27,073 nt of DNA, taken from contig CAAECF010000008.1 in NCBI GenBank assembly GCA_900754275.1, positions 1-27,073 of the forward strand. The letters are read 5' to 3'. The notes under the pieces were generated by a model. It was not told the DNA's origin. It made no database searches and saw only the letters and a list, made by a program, of their open reading frames with translations. The position numbers and the translations under genes were made by a program. Shown piece by piece: positions 6,734 to 13,156 of this stretch. The stretch's first letter is position 1, and each line of letters opens with the position of its first letter. The DNA is from an uncultured Collinsella sp. (GTDB lineage: Bacteria > Actinomycetota > Coriobacteriia > Coriobacteriales > Coriobacteriaceae).

Positions 6734-7345
6734 CTAGCTATTAAACCCATTAAACTTTAGATAGCTCATCAGGTACGCTTTCGAAACGAAGGATGAAACC
6801 GCACTGCGCACAAGCAGCGACTCACGCGTTACCTGATGCGCCGTATCGGGAACCGGCGCCTGCTCGACGGAAAACGCCGAACGAATCGATGCCTCGAGCT
6901 GATCGACCACATAATCGAAGGCCGTCGGGGCATCGTAGCTCAAACGCTGAATGTTAAAGAGTGCCTGCACCGCAGCAATAGGTAGCACCTGCTTAAAGAG
7001 GCAGATAGCGATCAGGCGGGCAATCTGCTCGCGGCCATATTGCTTTTTGACCGGAGCAGGCACCAGGCCGACCTTCACGTAGTTATTGATCATCGATGGC
7101 GTAATGACAGGGTGCTCAACGCAAATGGACAGCGGCTCCATCCACAGCGCAACATACTCAATGACCTGGTCGCGGTAGAGTGTCACATTGGGCAACTGGT
7201 TATAGCGCGGCAGACTCAACGTATTGAGTTTACGCACGATATCGGACTGAATGAATGCATCGGGCAGCACCGTGGGCTGAATATCCTCGGGCTTAATGCT
7301 TACCGACGAATCGGACATCGGAATAACGTGTTTAACGTGGTTCAT
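6734..7345 (-). CDS. DUF1836 MerR-like putative regulator
   Basis: A 203-residue protein matching the DUF1836 pattern: LPRYNQLPNVTLYRDQVIEYVALWMEPL (about residues 43-70) and then ITPSMINNYVKVGLVPAPVKKQYGREQIARL (about 78-110). The latter looks like a MerR-type helix-turn-helix with its wing. The rest is helical, with a Ser/Val-rich C-terminus. Family members are believed to bind DNA but are mostly uncharacterised. The ATG at 7345 follows GGAGG; longer extensions upstream run into the promoter and lack a ribosome site. Its promoter region contains CTAGATAACCTAG, and the 12-mer CAAAACTAGATA shared with the DegV promoter. I infer that it may regulate both itself and degV, but this is not shown by sequence alone. 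Confidence 0.85.
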   Translation of the reverse strand: MNHVKHVIPMSDSSVSIKPEDIQPTVLPDAFIQSDIVRKLNTLSLPRYNQLPNVTLYRDQVIEYVALWMEPLSICVEHPVITPSMINNYVKVGLVPAPVKKQYGREQIARLIAICLFKQVLPIAAVQALFNIQRLSYDAPTAFDYVVDQLEASIRSAFSVEQAPVPDTAHQVTRESLLVRSAVSSFVSKAYLMSYLKFNGFNS

Positions 7346-7364
7346 AAAGGTCCTCCGTTCATTT

Positions 7365-7395
7365 TCTATATTGTATTCTAGGTTATCTAGTTTTG
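7365..7395 (-). promoter_or_regulatory. Promoter and operator-like region of the DUF1836 gene
   Basis: On the minus strand a -10-like TACAAT lies shortly upstream of the ribosome site. Before it is CTAGATAACCTAG, with inverted CTAG ends. The 12 bases TATCTAGTTTTG (7384-7395, plus strand) are the exact reverse complement of 5721-5732 in the DegV promoter. The -35 element is weak. Confidence 0.5.
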
Positions 7396-7417
7396 CATAC
7401 CACATAGCCGGCAAGTA

Positions 7418-7459
7418 AAAGTGGTTGGACAACACATTGATGCATCGTCCAACCACTTT
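7418..7459 (-). terminator. Probable terminator of trxB
   Basis: AAAGTGGTTGGAC (7418-7430) and GTCCAACCACTTT (7447-7459) form a perfect 13-bp stem with a 16-base loop. On the minus strand it is followed by a short T-run (CTTTTAC). It lies 41 bases after the trxB stop. Confidence 0.75.
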
Positions 7460-7499
7460 GTTTAAAGATAGCAACCTTACATAAGATATATTATCGTAC

Positions 7500-8438
7500 T
7501 TATTCACGGAGAAACGCGTATGCGCTCGTTGCTGCTATGGCTCCGTCCGAAACGGCGGTCACAACCTGGCGTAAACGCTTGGAACGGATATCGCCGGCTG
7601 CGAATAAGCCGGGCGTACGGGTGGCCATCGAATCGTCGGTGACAATGCCGCCGTCAGGAGCCAGATCGACTAGATGCTCAACCAGCTCGGTATGCGGCAG
7701 CATCCCCGTAAAGACAAAGATGCCAAACGAGCCAGGTTCAAATGACTCGGTATGAGTCTCGCCAGATGCATTGTCCTTAAAGGTAATCGTCGTTGGCATG
7801 GCTTCGCCCGATAGCTCCACAATACTAGTTTGGTACCTAACTGTAATATTGTCCTTTGCGAGTACTTTCTGAACAACACCATCGGGCGCACGAAACTGGT
7901 CGCGGCGCAGCACGATGGTCACACTGCTGGCAATGTCGGACAGGAACAGCGCCTCTTCGCATGCCGAATTGCCACCACCGATTACAAAAACCTGCTTGCC
8001 GCGGAAAAACATGCCGTCACATGTTGCGCAATATGAAACGCCACGACCGCGATACGTATCCTCGCCTGCGAAACCTGCCGGACGCGGCGTGGCACCCATG
8101 CAAGCGATAACGCTCGAGGCCAGCGTATCGCCCATATCGTGATGCACCGTAAACAACGCTGCATCGGCATCGTAATCGATACCCGTAACCATGCTCCATG
8201 TAACCTGTGCTCCCAGGCCCTCTGCATGCTGCTGAAAACGCTCGCCAAGTTCGGCGCCACTCAGGAGCGGGAAACCCGGATAGTTCTCGACCTCATTGGT
8301 TGTGGCGATCTGCCCTCCCGACATGCCCTGCTCAATCACGGTCGTCGTCAGGTTGGCACGCGCAGCATAAATGGCGGCAGCATAGCCCGCGGGGCCGCCA
8401 CCGATAATCGCAACATCGATCGGCTGATCGGTAGTCAT
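7500..8438 (-). CDS. trxB: Thioredoxin-disulfide reductase (NADPH)
   Basis: A 312-residue flavoprotein that passes electrons from NADPH through FAD and a redox disulfide to thioredoxin in the cytosol. The FAD-binding GGGPAG (13-18), the active-site CATC (Cys137, Cys140) and the NADPH-binding GGGNSA (154-159) are all present. The C-terminal FAD motif GLFAAGDIR is also intact. Length is normal for low-molecular-weight reductases. The ATG at 8438 has GAGAGGAT upstream; longer starts (to 8513) enter the divergent promoter. It is transcribed away from the glycosyltransferase gene and ends at a hairpin terminator. No thioredoxin gene is adjacent. Confidence 0.95.
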   Translation of the reverse strand: MTTDQPIDVAIIGGGPAGYAAAIYAARANLTTTVIEQGMSGGQIATTNEVENYPGFPLLSGAELGERFQQHAEGLGAQVTWSMVTGIDYDADAALFTVHHDMGDTLASSVIACMGATPRPAGFAGEDTYRGRGVSYCATCDGMFFRGKQVFVIGGGNSACEEALFLSDIASSVTIVLRRDQFRAPDGVVQKVLAKDNITVRYQTSIVELSGEAMPTTITFKDNASGETHTESFEPGSFGIFVFTGMLPHTELVEHLVDLAPDGGIVTDDSMATRTPGLFAAGDIRSKRLRQVVTAVSDGAIAATSAYAFLRE

Positions 8439-8513
8439 GGAACATCCTCTCGTCGAAACATTGACGTTCTTTGCGCTCATACCCAAATTTACGTGAACGT
8501 GACACTCATGCAC

Positions 8514-8519
8514 TACAAT
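8514..8519 (+). promoter_or_regulatory. -10-like element for the glycosyltransferase gene
   Basis: TACAAT lies 38 bases before the chosen start. The directly repeated ACGTGA ACGTGA at 8491-8502 occupies the -35 region; it is a weak -35 match but could be a regulator half-site. Confidence 0.4.
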
Positions 8520-8556
8520 GATAAATCCGTATTACAAAGCTGAAGGGGAGTTATCG

Positions 8557-9858
8557 ATGGACCAGGCGCAGACGAGTGACGACGCTCCCCTGCTCACGCA
8601 CAGCACTCCCCAATCGGAGCAAACCACGCTCCTGGCTCAACAAAAACCTCTCGTGACCATCGTGCACGCCTCCGTTGGCTCGGGCCACAAGGCCGCCGCA
8701 AATGCGATAGCGCAGGCATTCGACCTCATCCGCGGCACCAATGGCATCCCCGAGGATATTGAGATTGAAGTGCTCGATATCCTTGATTTTGGACGTATTA
8801 AATTCGACGGCAATAAGACCGCGGCTTCTTTTACGGGAGCCACGCGCCCCATTTACGACCTGACCTGGCGATATACGCTTACGGGACATCTTCTCTGGGG
8901 TGGCGGAACGGCATGGTCGCGAATTATGTTCCCCGCCTTCAACGAATATATTCGTAGCCGCAGGCCCATAGCCGTGGTTGCAACGCACATCACAGCAGCC
9001 AATGTTGCCGTGGGCGCCCGCGTAATTACGGGTATCGATTATCCGGTCATCTGCGTACCGACCGACTACGAAGTCGAGGGATGGTGGCCCCACAAGGACA
9101 CCGATTTATTCTGTGTTGCCAACGAATTTATGGCCGAAACGCTGCGTCCGCGCAAGGTGCTCGAGACAAAGATTCGCATTACCGGCATTCCTATTCGCGC
9201 CGGATTCGACACGGATTACGATCGCGAGGAAGAGCTAGCTAAGTTCAACCTCCCCACCGACAAGACCGTCGTGCTGGTAATGGCCGGTGCCAGCTTGCCT
9301 CAACCGTACGTTCGCTTTCGCGCGGAGATGGACCGCACCCTCCCCTTCCTACGCAGCTTCGAAGACATGCACTTTGTCTTTTTGCCGGGCAAAGACACCG
9401 AATATGCCACCCGCCTCAAAACGCTCTTCGACGCCATGAAGCTCGAAAACGTCACGGTTCTGGACTATGTCGATGATATGGCAGCGCTTATGCACGGCTG
9501 CGACCTAGCAATTCTCAAATCGGGCGGACTCACCGTCACCGAATGCCTGTGCGCACACCTGCCGATGATCCTGCTGGGCAAGTCCTATGGCCAGGAAAAG
9601 GCCAACACCACCATGCTCACCGGCATGGGCGCCAGCATGCATGTCACCACCGCACGAGAGCTCATCGTGACGTTGCGTCATCTCCACGATCATCCTGAGT
9701 CGCTCAAGGCACTGCTCATCAACGGCGAAGTACTACGCCGCCCACACGCAGCCGAAGACATAGCCATCGCAACCATGGAGCTCGTAGGCAAACCCCAAAA
9801 GCGCAAAAGAGCCTTTTGCCGCTTCTACTGGGGCGGAAAACCCGCGCATATCCGCTAG
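8557..9858 (+). CDS. MGDG synthase/UgtP-type glycosyltransferase
   Basis: A 433-residue GT28-fold enzyme related to plant MGDG synthase and Bacillus UgtP. These add glucose or galactose from a UDP-sugar to diacylglycerol at the inner membrane face, producing glycolipid membrane components and lipid anchors. The N-terminal MGDG domain starts with IVHASVGSGHKAAANAI (35-51). The C-terminal sugar-nucleotide-binding half contains KSGGLTVTECLCAHLPMI and the GKSYGQEKANT segment. I chose the ATG at 8557, preceded by GAAGGGGAG at six bases, over the ATG at 8518. The first ~28 residues are polar and probably disordered. It diverges from trxB. Sugar and acceptor specificity cannot be read here. A long intergenic hairpin follows. 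Confidence 0.88.
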   Translation: MDQAQTSDDAPLLTHSTPQSEQTTLLAQQKPLVTIVHASVGSGHKAAANAIAQAFDLIRGTNGIPEDIEIEVLDILDFGRIKFDGNKTAASFTGATRPIYDLTWRYTLTGHLLWGGGTAWSRIMFPAFNEYIRSRRPIAVVATHITAANVAVGARVITGIDYPVICVPTDYEVEGWWPHKDTDLFCVANEFMAETLRPRKVLETKIRITGIPIRAGFDTDYDREEELAKFNLPTDKTVVLVMAGASLPQPYVRFRAEMDRTLPFLRSFEDMHFVFLPGKDTEYATRLKTLFDAMKLENVTVLDYVDDMAALMHGCDLAILKSGGLTVTECLCAHLPMILLGKSYGQEKANTTMLTGMGASMHVTTARELIVTLRHLHDHPESLKALLINGEVLRRPHAAEDIAIATMELVGKPQKRKRAFCRFYWGGKPAHIR

Positions 9859-9871
9859 CGTCTTTATGTCC

Positions 9872-9975
9872 GCTTACCTGCGGGAGGCCCCTATATATCA
9901 TCCCATGCTCAAACATTCTCGCTTCGCTGCGAAACTGCGCGTGGGACGATATATAGGGGCCTCCCGCAGGTAAGC
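9872..9975. repeat. Long palindromic element, copy 1
   Basis: Perfect 28-bp arms at 9872-9899 and 9948-9975 (beginning GCTTACCTGCGGG and ending CCCGCAGGTAAGC). Pairing continues inward (TCCCATGC with GCGTGGGA), leaving a centre rich in TTCGC/GCGAA. The centre recurs in opposite orientation at 10152-10218. Confidence 0.9.
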
Positions 9976-10052
9976 TGCGTTTACGTACTAGCAGCTATAC
10001 CAGATTCCCCACCACTAGAACCTTCAAAGGCGAAACCGGAAAATCTAAATAC

Positions 10053-10119
10053 AGTAAGCCAATGCGACAAAGGGATTGTTCCTTTGTCGCATTGGCTTAC
10101 TAGAATGTAAATATTTTTT
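10053..10119 (+). terminator. Strong hairpin with T-run
   Basis: AGTAAGCCAATGCGACAAAGG (10053-10073) has its perfect reverse complement at 10081-10101, a 21-bp stem with a 7-base loop. A TTTTTT run begins 12 bases later. It probably terminates the glycosyltransferase transcript, though the gap before the T-run is unusual. Confidence 0.6.
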
Positions 10120-10130
10120 CAAGCGAGTAG

Positions 10131-10240
10131 CCGCCCGCCCGCCTCTCTCACATATCGTTCCACGCGCAGTTTCGCAGCGAGCGAAGCGACGCGAGAATGT
10201 TTGAGCATGGAATGATATAGGTAAGCCCCGGGCGGGAGGG
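10131..10240. repeat. Palindromic element, copy 2
   Basis: The centre (10152-10218) matches copy 1 in inverted orientation, with about ten extra bases in the apical GCGA-rich part. GC-rich flanks (CCGCCCGCCCGCCTC at 10131-10145, CCCCGGGCGGGAGGG at 10226-10240) pair approximately. It lies directly downstream of dut and may also end that transcript. Confidence 0.8.
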
Positions 10241-10251
10241 ATACGAGCGCC

Positions 10252-10695
10252 CTAGGCGATGCCGCTGGAGCCGAAGCCTCCGTTGCCTCGGTCGGTTTTG
10301 TCTAGTTCTTCTACTTCTATGAGGTTGACCGTGGGGACTTCTTGGATGACGAGTTGGGCTATGCGGTCGCCTTTATTGATTTGAATGTTAATGGAGGGAT
10401 CCAGGTTGATGAGGATAACCTTGAGTTCTCCTCGGTAGTGGGCGTCGATGAGGCCCGGCGTGTTGACTATAGACAGGCCCTGCTTGATGGCCAAGCCGCT
10501 GCGGGGCTGAACGAAGCCGGCGTAGCCATCGGGCAGGGCGATGGCCAGCCCCGTAGAGACCAGACGGCGTTCGAAGGGCTTCAGGACGCAGTCCTCATTG
10601 GAGCGCAAATCCAAGCCGGCATCGGTGGGATGGGCGTATTTGGGAAGCTCGACGGTGGGATCGAGACGCTTTATGTTGACGGTAATGTTGGACAT
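10252..10695 (-). CDS. dut: dUTP diphosphatase
   Basis: A 147-residue homotrimeric-type dUTPase that hydrolyses dUTP to dUMP, keeping uracil out of DNA and feeding dTMP synthesis. All five conserved motifs can be seen: DAGLDLR, PRSGLAIKQGL, GLIDAHYRGELKVILIN, GDRIAQLVI, and the C-terminal RGNGGFGSSG that closes over the nucleotide. Length is typical. Only four bases separate it from the upstream nrdR gene, and its ribosome site (AAGGTGA) lies at the nrdR 3' end, so the two are co-transcribed. The pairing makes sense because both act on deoxynucleotide pools. Confidence 0.96.
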   Translation of the reverse strand: MSNITVNIKRLDPTVELPKYAHPTDAGLDLRSNEDCVLKPFERRLVSTGLAIALPDGYAGFVQPRSGLAIKQGLSIVNTPGLIDAHYRGELKVILINLDPSINIQINKGDRIAQLVIQEVPTVNLIEVEELDKTDRGNGGFGSSGIA

Positions 10696-10699
10696 GGAA

Positions 10700-11143
10700 T
10701 CACCTTAGCTTGTCGAGCTCTTGCAGAAACTCATCGACGTCTTTGAAATCGCGGTAGACCGAGGCAAAGCGGATGTACGCCACCTTGTCGATCTTGGCCA
10801 AGCGCTTGAGCACCATGTCACCCAACTCATGGGACGTGACGGCCGTCAGTGTGCGAGAGCGCAGCTCGACCTCGATGTCATCGATAATCTCATTGAGCTT
10901 CTTAGTGTCGATATCGCGCTTGATGGTGGCGCGCATCAAGCCGACAAGAAGCTTATTGCGATCGAACCGCTGCTTAGTTCCATCTGACTTAATGACCTCG
11001 ATAGGGTCCTCGCATCGCTCAAACGTTGTAAAGCGGTAGTTACACGAGCAACATTCGCGACGGCGCTTAATGGTGTTATTTGACTCCTGCATACGGGAAT
11101 CAACGACGCGGGTATGTGCCTTGCCGCATTTGGGACAGCGCAT
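10700..11143 (-). CDS. nrdR: Transcriptional repressor NrdR
   Basis: A 147-residue repressor of ribonucleotide reductase genes. The N-terminal zinc ribbon is complete (C3-x2-C6 and C31-x2-C34 within RRRECCSC), followed by an ATP-cone domain (about 46-136) that senses ATP/dATP. Length is exactly that of the family. The ATG at 11143 follows AGGAGG. The start codon and part of the ribosome site fall in one arm of an inverted repeat (11138-11181), which may influence translation. It lies between the LysM gene and dut; the order lexA / LysM protein / nrdR is the same as in mycobacteria (Rv2720, Rv2719c, Rv2718c). No nrd operon is in the window. Confidence 0.96.
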   Translation of the reverse strand: MRCPKCGKAHTRVVDSRMQESNNTIKRRRECCSCNYRFTTFERCEDPIEVIKSDGTKQRFDRNKLLVGLMRATIKRDIDTKKLNEIIDDIEVELRSRTLTAVTSHELGDMVLKRLAKIDKVAYIRFASVYRDFKDVDEFLQELDKLR

Positions 11144-11181
11144 GGTACCTCCTCTTAAACGATAACAAGGGTACCATGCGC
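11138..11181 (-). promoter_or_regulatory. Inverted repeat spanning the nrdR start codon
   Basis: GCGCATGGTACC (11138-11149) and GGTACCATGCGC (11170-11181) are perfect 12-bp complements with a 20-base loop. In the nrdR mRNA the right arm contains the ATG, and the ribosome site spans the loop-stem junction. Confidence 0.6.
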
Positions 11182-11194
11182 AGCGCGATAATGA

Positions 11195-11644
11195 TTACGA
11201 ACGAGCAGGAACCTTAAGATGCGCACCGGCGGCGAGCGAACCATGCTCCAGATGATTAACGCTACGGATCATGTCGGAAGTCTCTTGCGTGGAAAGGCCT
11301 TCGATTGGATATTCTTCGGCAATCGACCAAAGAGAATCGCCAGGCTGAACGCGAATGGTCTCGTAGGTAATGTTGGAAACGGACTCGGCATACGCGGCGT
11401 GACGAGTGCTAAAGACCGACATAGCGAGGACAAAGAAGAGCGTAAGCGCAACGGCGACGGCGACAATCGTCGGAACCTTCAGGGCAACGCGGGCCGGCGC
11501 GACTACAGCCTGCTGATTGCGCGCAGGCTTTACGGTCAAAGGCTGAAAGCCGGAGCGGCCACCCTGAACAACCGTAAAAGTGGGTTCTGCAGGCGTCTCG
11601 AGCTTAAGGGCGAGGTTTCCCTGGACCATATTCGTTACGTTCAT
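11195..11644 (-). CDS. LysM membrane protein, probable SOS-induced division inhibitor
   Basis: A 149-residue protein with a disordered N-terminus, one membrane helix (about 56-78) and an extracytoplasmic LysM-type domain (about 94-146: YETIRVQPGDSLWSIAEEYP, then LKVP at the end). LysM binds peptidoglycan. It is divergent from lexA with LexA boxes between them, the position of YneA in Bacillus and Rv2719c/ChiZ in Mycobacterium, which suppress cell division after DNA damage. I infer the same role; sequence similarity outside LysM is weak. Two adjacent ATG codons compete. I chose the second (11644) because GAGGAG is then six bases away; the first (11647) adds one Met. nrdR follows after 51 bases. 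Confidence 0.85.
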   Translation of the reverse strand: MNVTNMVQGNLALKLETPAEPTFTVVQGGRSGFQPLTVKPARNQQAVVAPARVALKVPTIVAVAVALTLFFVLAMSVFSTRHAAYAESVSNITYETIRVQPGDSLWSIAEEYPIEGLSTQETSDMIRSVNHLEHGSLAAGAHLKVPARS

Positions 11645-11703
11645 CATGTTCTCCTCTCGCGTGTTTTGCTGAGAACAGTTTTATCAAGCCGCGCGGACAA
11701 AAA

Positions 11704-11709
11704 TGTCTA
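11704..11709 (-). promoter_or_regulatory. Possible -35 element of the LysM gene
   Basis: On the minus strand TAGACA is followed, 18 bases later, by GATAAA, a fair -10 match. The first LexA box (11715-11728) lies directly upstream, so repression is plausible. Confidence 0.4.
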
Positions 11710-11714
11710 GCGCG

Positions 11715-11728
11715 AGAACGAATGTTCG
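11715..11728. promoter_or_regulatory. LexA (SOS) box 1
   Basis: AGAACGAATGTTCG differs from the Gram-positive/actinobacterial consensus CGAAC-N4-GTTCG only at its first base. It is the box closest to the LysM gene promoter. Confidence 0.85.
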
Positions 11729-11742
11729 GTTATTATTATCTT

Positions 11743-11756
11743 CGAACAGTTGTTCC
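11743..11756. promoter_or_regulatory. LexA (SOS) box 2
   Basis: CGAACAGTTGTTCC matches the consensus except for the last base. It is central in the divergent lexA/LysM region. Confidence 0.88.
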
Positions 11757-11770
11757 TGTCAAGCAAAATT

Positions 11771-11784
11771 CGAACATTTGTTTG
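11771..11784. promoter_or_regulatory. LexA (SOS) box 3
   Basis: CGAACATTTGTTTG matches CGAAC-N4-GTTYG. It lies 23 bases before the lexA start, where binding would autorepress lexA. Confidence 0.85.
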
Positions 11785-11807
11785 ACATGGGTAGAGAGGA
11801 TGCCCTG

Positions 11808-12452
11808 ATGGCTCGCAAAATTACCAAGCGTCAGCAGCAAATTTACGACTTCATCAAGGAATATCAGCAGGAGAAGGGTTATCCGCCCAGCGTGCGCGAG
11901 ATGGCTTCTGCCGTGGGCCTTTCCTCCCCCAGCACCGTGCACGCCCATCTCTCTGCCCTGGAGGCGCGCGGGCTACTCAAGCGCGATGCCACCAAACCGC
12001 GCGCCCTGGAACTCTTTAACGAGGATGGTTCCTCTGTCTCAATTTCTAAATCTGACGAGCCCACCGCACCTCGCGGAACGGTCTCGCTACCGCTCGTTGG
12101 TCGCGTCGCGGCTGGGATTCCCATTCTGGCCGAGCAGAATATCGAAGACACGTTTACTATCCCGACCGAAATCGCCACTGATCAGGGTTCCTTTATCCTT
12201 GAGGTGCATGGGAGCTCAATGATCAATGTCGGCATCTTCAATGGCGATTACATCATCGTCCGTGAACAAAAGAGTGCCATGAACGGCGAAATTGTCGTGG
12301 CCATGATTGATGGTTCGGCGACCGTCAAGACGTTCTACAAGGAGCAGGGGCGTGTGCGCTTGCAGCCCGAGAACGACACCATGGAACCTATCTATGCAAC
12401 GAATCCCGTTATCCTGGGCAAAGTCGTCGGCTTGATGCGCCGGTTCTCGTAA
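11808..12452 (+). CDS. lexA: SOS repressor LexA
   Basis: A 214-residue transcriptional repressor and self-cleaving protease. The N-terminal winged helix (residues 1-70, ITKRQQQIYDFI, then SSPSTVHAHLSALEARGLL) binds SOS boxes. The C-terminal S24 domain carries the scissile Ala102-Gly103 bond (RVAAG), catalytic Ser137 (GSSM) and Lys174 (ATVKT), whose 37-residue spacing equals that in E. coli LexA. RecA filaments trigger cleavage. The ATG at 11808 follows AGAGAGGA; upstream in-frame starts would run through the LexA boxes. Three boxes lie upstream, one close to the start, so it should be autoregulated. The stop overlaps the next gene (TAATG), so a membrane protein gene is co-translated. Confidence 0.97.
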   Translation: MARKITKRQQQIYDFIKEYQQEKGYPPSVREMASAVGLSSPSTVHAHLSALEARGLLKRDATKPRALELFNEDGSSVSISKSDEPTAPRGTVSLPLVGRVAAGIPILAEQNIEDTFTIPTEIATDQGSFILEVHGSSMINVGIFNGDYIIVREQKSAMNGEIVVAMIDGSATVKTFYKEQGRVRLQPENDTMEPIYATNPVILGKVVGLMRRFS

Positions 12453-13156
12453 TGCAAAAACGCATCACCATATTTGATACCGTCCGCGGGTTTACGATGA
12501 TTTCTATGGCAGGTTTTCACGCTTGCTATGATCTCGCCTACCTGTACGGCTGGGATATGCCCTGGTTTACCCAGTCAGCCTTTCAAGACATCTGGCGCGC
12601 CAGCATCAGCTGGGTATTTTTGTTTATCGCCGGTTGGATGTGCACCCTTTCGCGCAACAATATCAAACGTGCCGCCAAATACGCCTTAGCAGCACTCGTT
12701 GTCTGGTTGGCAACAACACTTGTCTCAGTCGACGATTCGGTTAATTTTGGCATCATCTACTGCATGGCCGCATGCACCGGCATCGTGGCGTTGACCGATC
12801 CCGTCCTTAAGAAGATAACGGCGAGATGGGGCATGCCCCTATGCCTTATGTTGTTCGTAATCACCTGGAGCATCCCCAAAACGATCTACCCTGTCCCCTA
12901 CCTGGCGTGGCTGGGATTTCCGAGCCCTGGGTTTATCTCAGGTGATTACTACCCCATCATCCCGTTTATCTTTATGTATCTTGCAGGATACTTCGCCGCA
13001 CACATAGCGCAGGGAATCGATAAGACCGTCCCTAGCTGGGCCTACGCCAACCCCCTGCCGGCGCTCGCCAGCCTTGGACGTCACGCTCTCCTCTTTTATC
13101 TGCTGCATCAGCCCATCATTCTGGGCATTTTGGAGCTCGTCTACTCGGTGCGATAA
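12452..13156 (+). CDS. DUF1624-type (heparan-alpha-glucosaminide N-acetyltransferase-like) membrane protein
   Basis: A 234-residue membrane protein with about seven hydrophobic helices. The N-terminus (RITIFDTVRGFTMISMAGFHACYDLAY) matches the acyltransferase-3/DUF1624 superfamily: a buried Arg in the first helix (DTVRG) and a following His/Asp (FHACYD). The WVFLFIAGW and FYLLHQPI segments are also typical. Such proteins move acyl groups across the membrane onto sugars or other extracytoplasmic acceptors; the substrate here is unknown. It starts at the overlapping TAATG of lexA, so it is probably transcribed in the lexA unit and could be mildly SOS-induced. Its 3' end overlaps the convergent hflX gene by 16 bases. 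Confidence 0.82.
   Translation: MQKRITIFDTVRGFTMISMAGFHACYDLAYLYGWDMPWFTQSAFQDIWRASISWVFLFIAGWMCTLSRNNIKRAAKYALAALVVWLATTLVSVDDSVNFGIIYCMAACTGIVALTDPVLKKITARWGMPLCLMLFVITWSIPKTIYPVPYLAWLGFPSPGFISGDYYPIIPFIFMYLAGYFAAHIAQGIDKTVPSWAYANPLPALASLGRHALLFYLLHQPIILGILELVYSVR

Larger units (their letters stand above)
9859..10251. other. Hairpin-rich spacer between convergent genes
   Basis: No gene is supported. Nearly all of it is inverted repeats: a 104-base near-perfect hairpin (9872-9975), a 21-bp hairpin with a T-run (10053-10119), and a third palindrome (10131-10240) whose centre is a relative of the first. The short open frames across it lack ribosome sites. Confidence 0.8.

Noticed and set aside
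9872..10240. CRISPR array
   Set aside because: The repeats are inverted palindromes of two differing copies, not regular direct repeats with spacers, and no cas genes are present.
11672..11685. AGAACAGTTTTATC as a fourth LexA box
   Set aside because: Only the left half-site fits; the right half GTTYG is missing.
11782..11787. TTGACA as a -35 element for lexA
   Set aside because: It is only 20 bases from the start codon, leaving no room for a -10 and leader; it overlaps the third LexA box.
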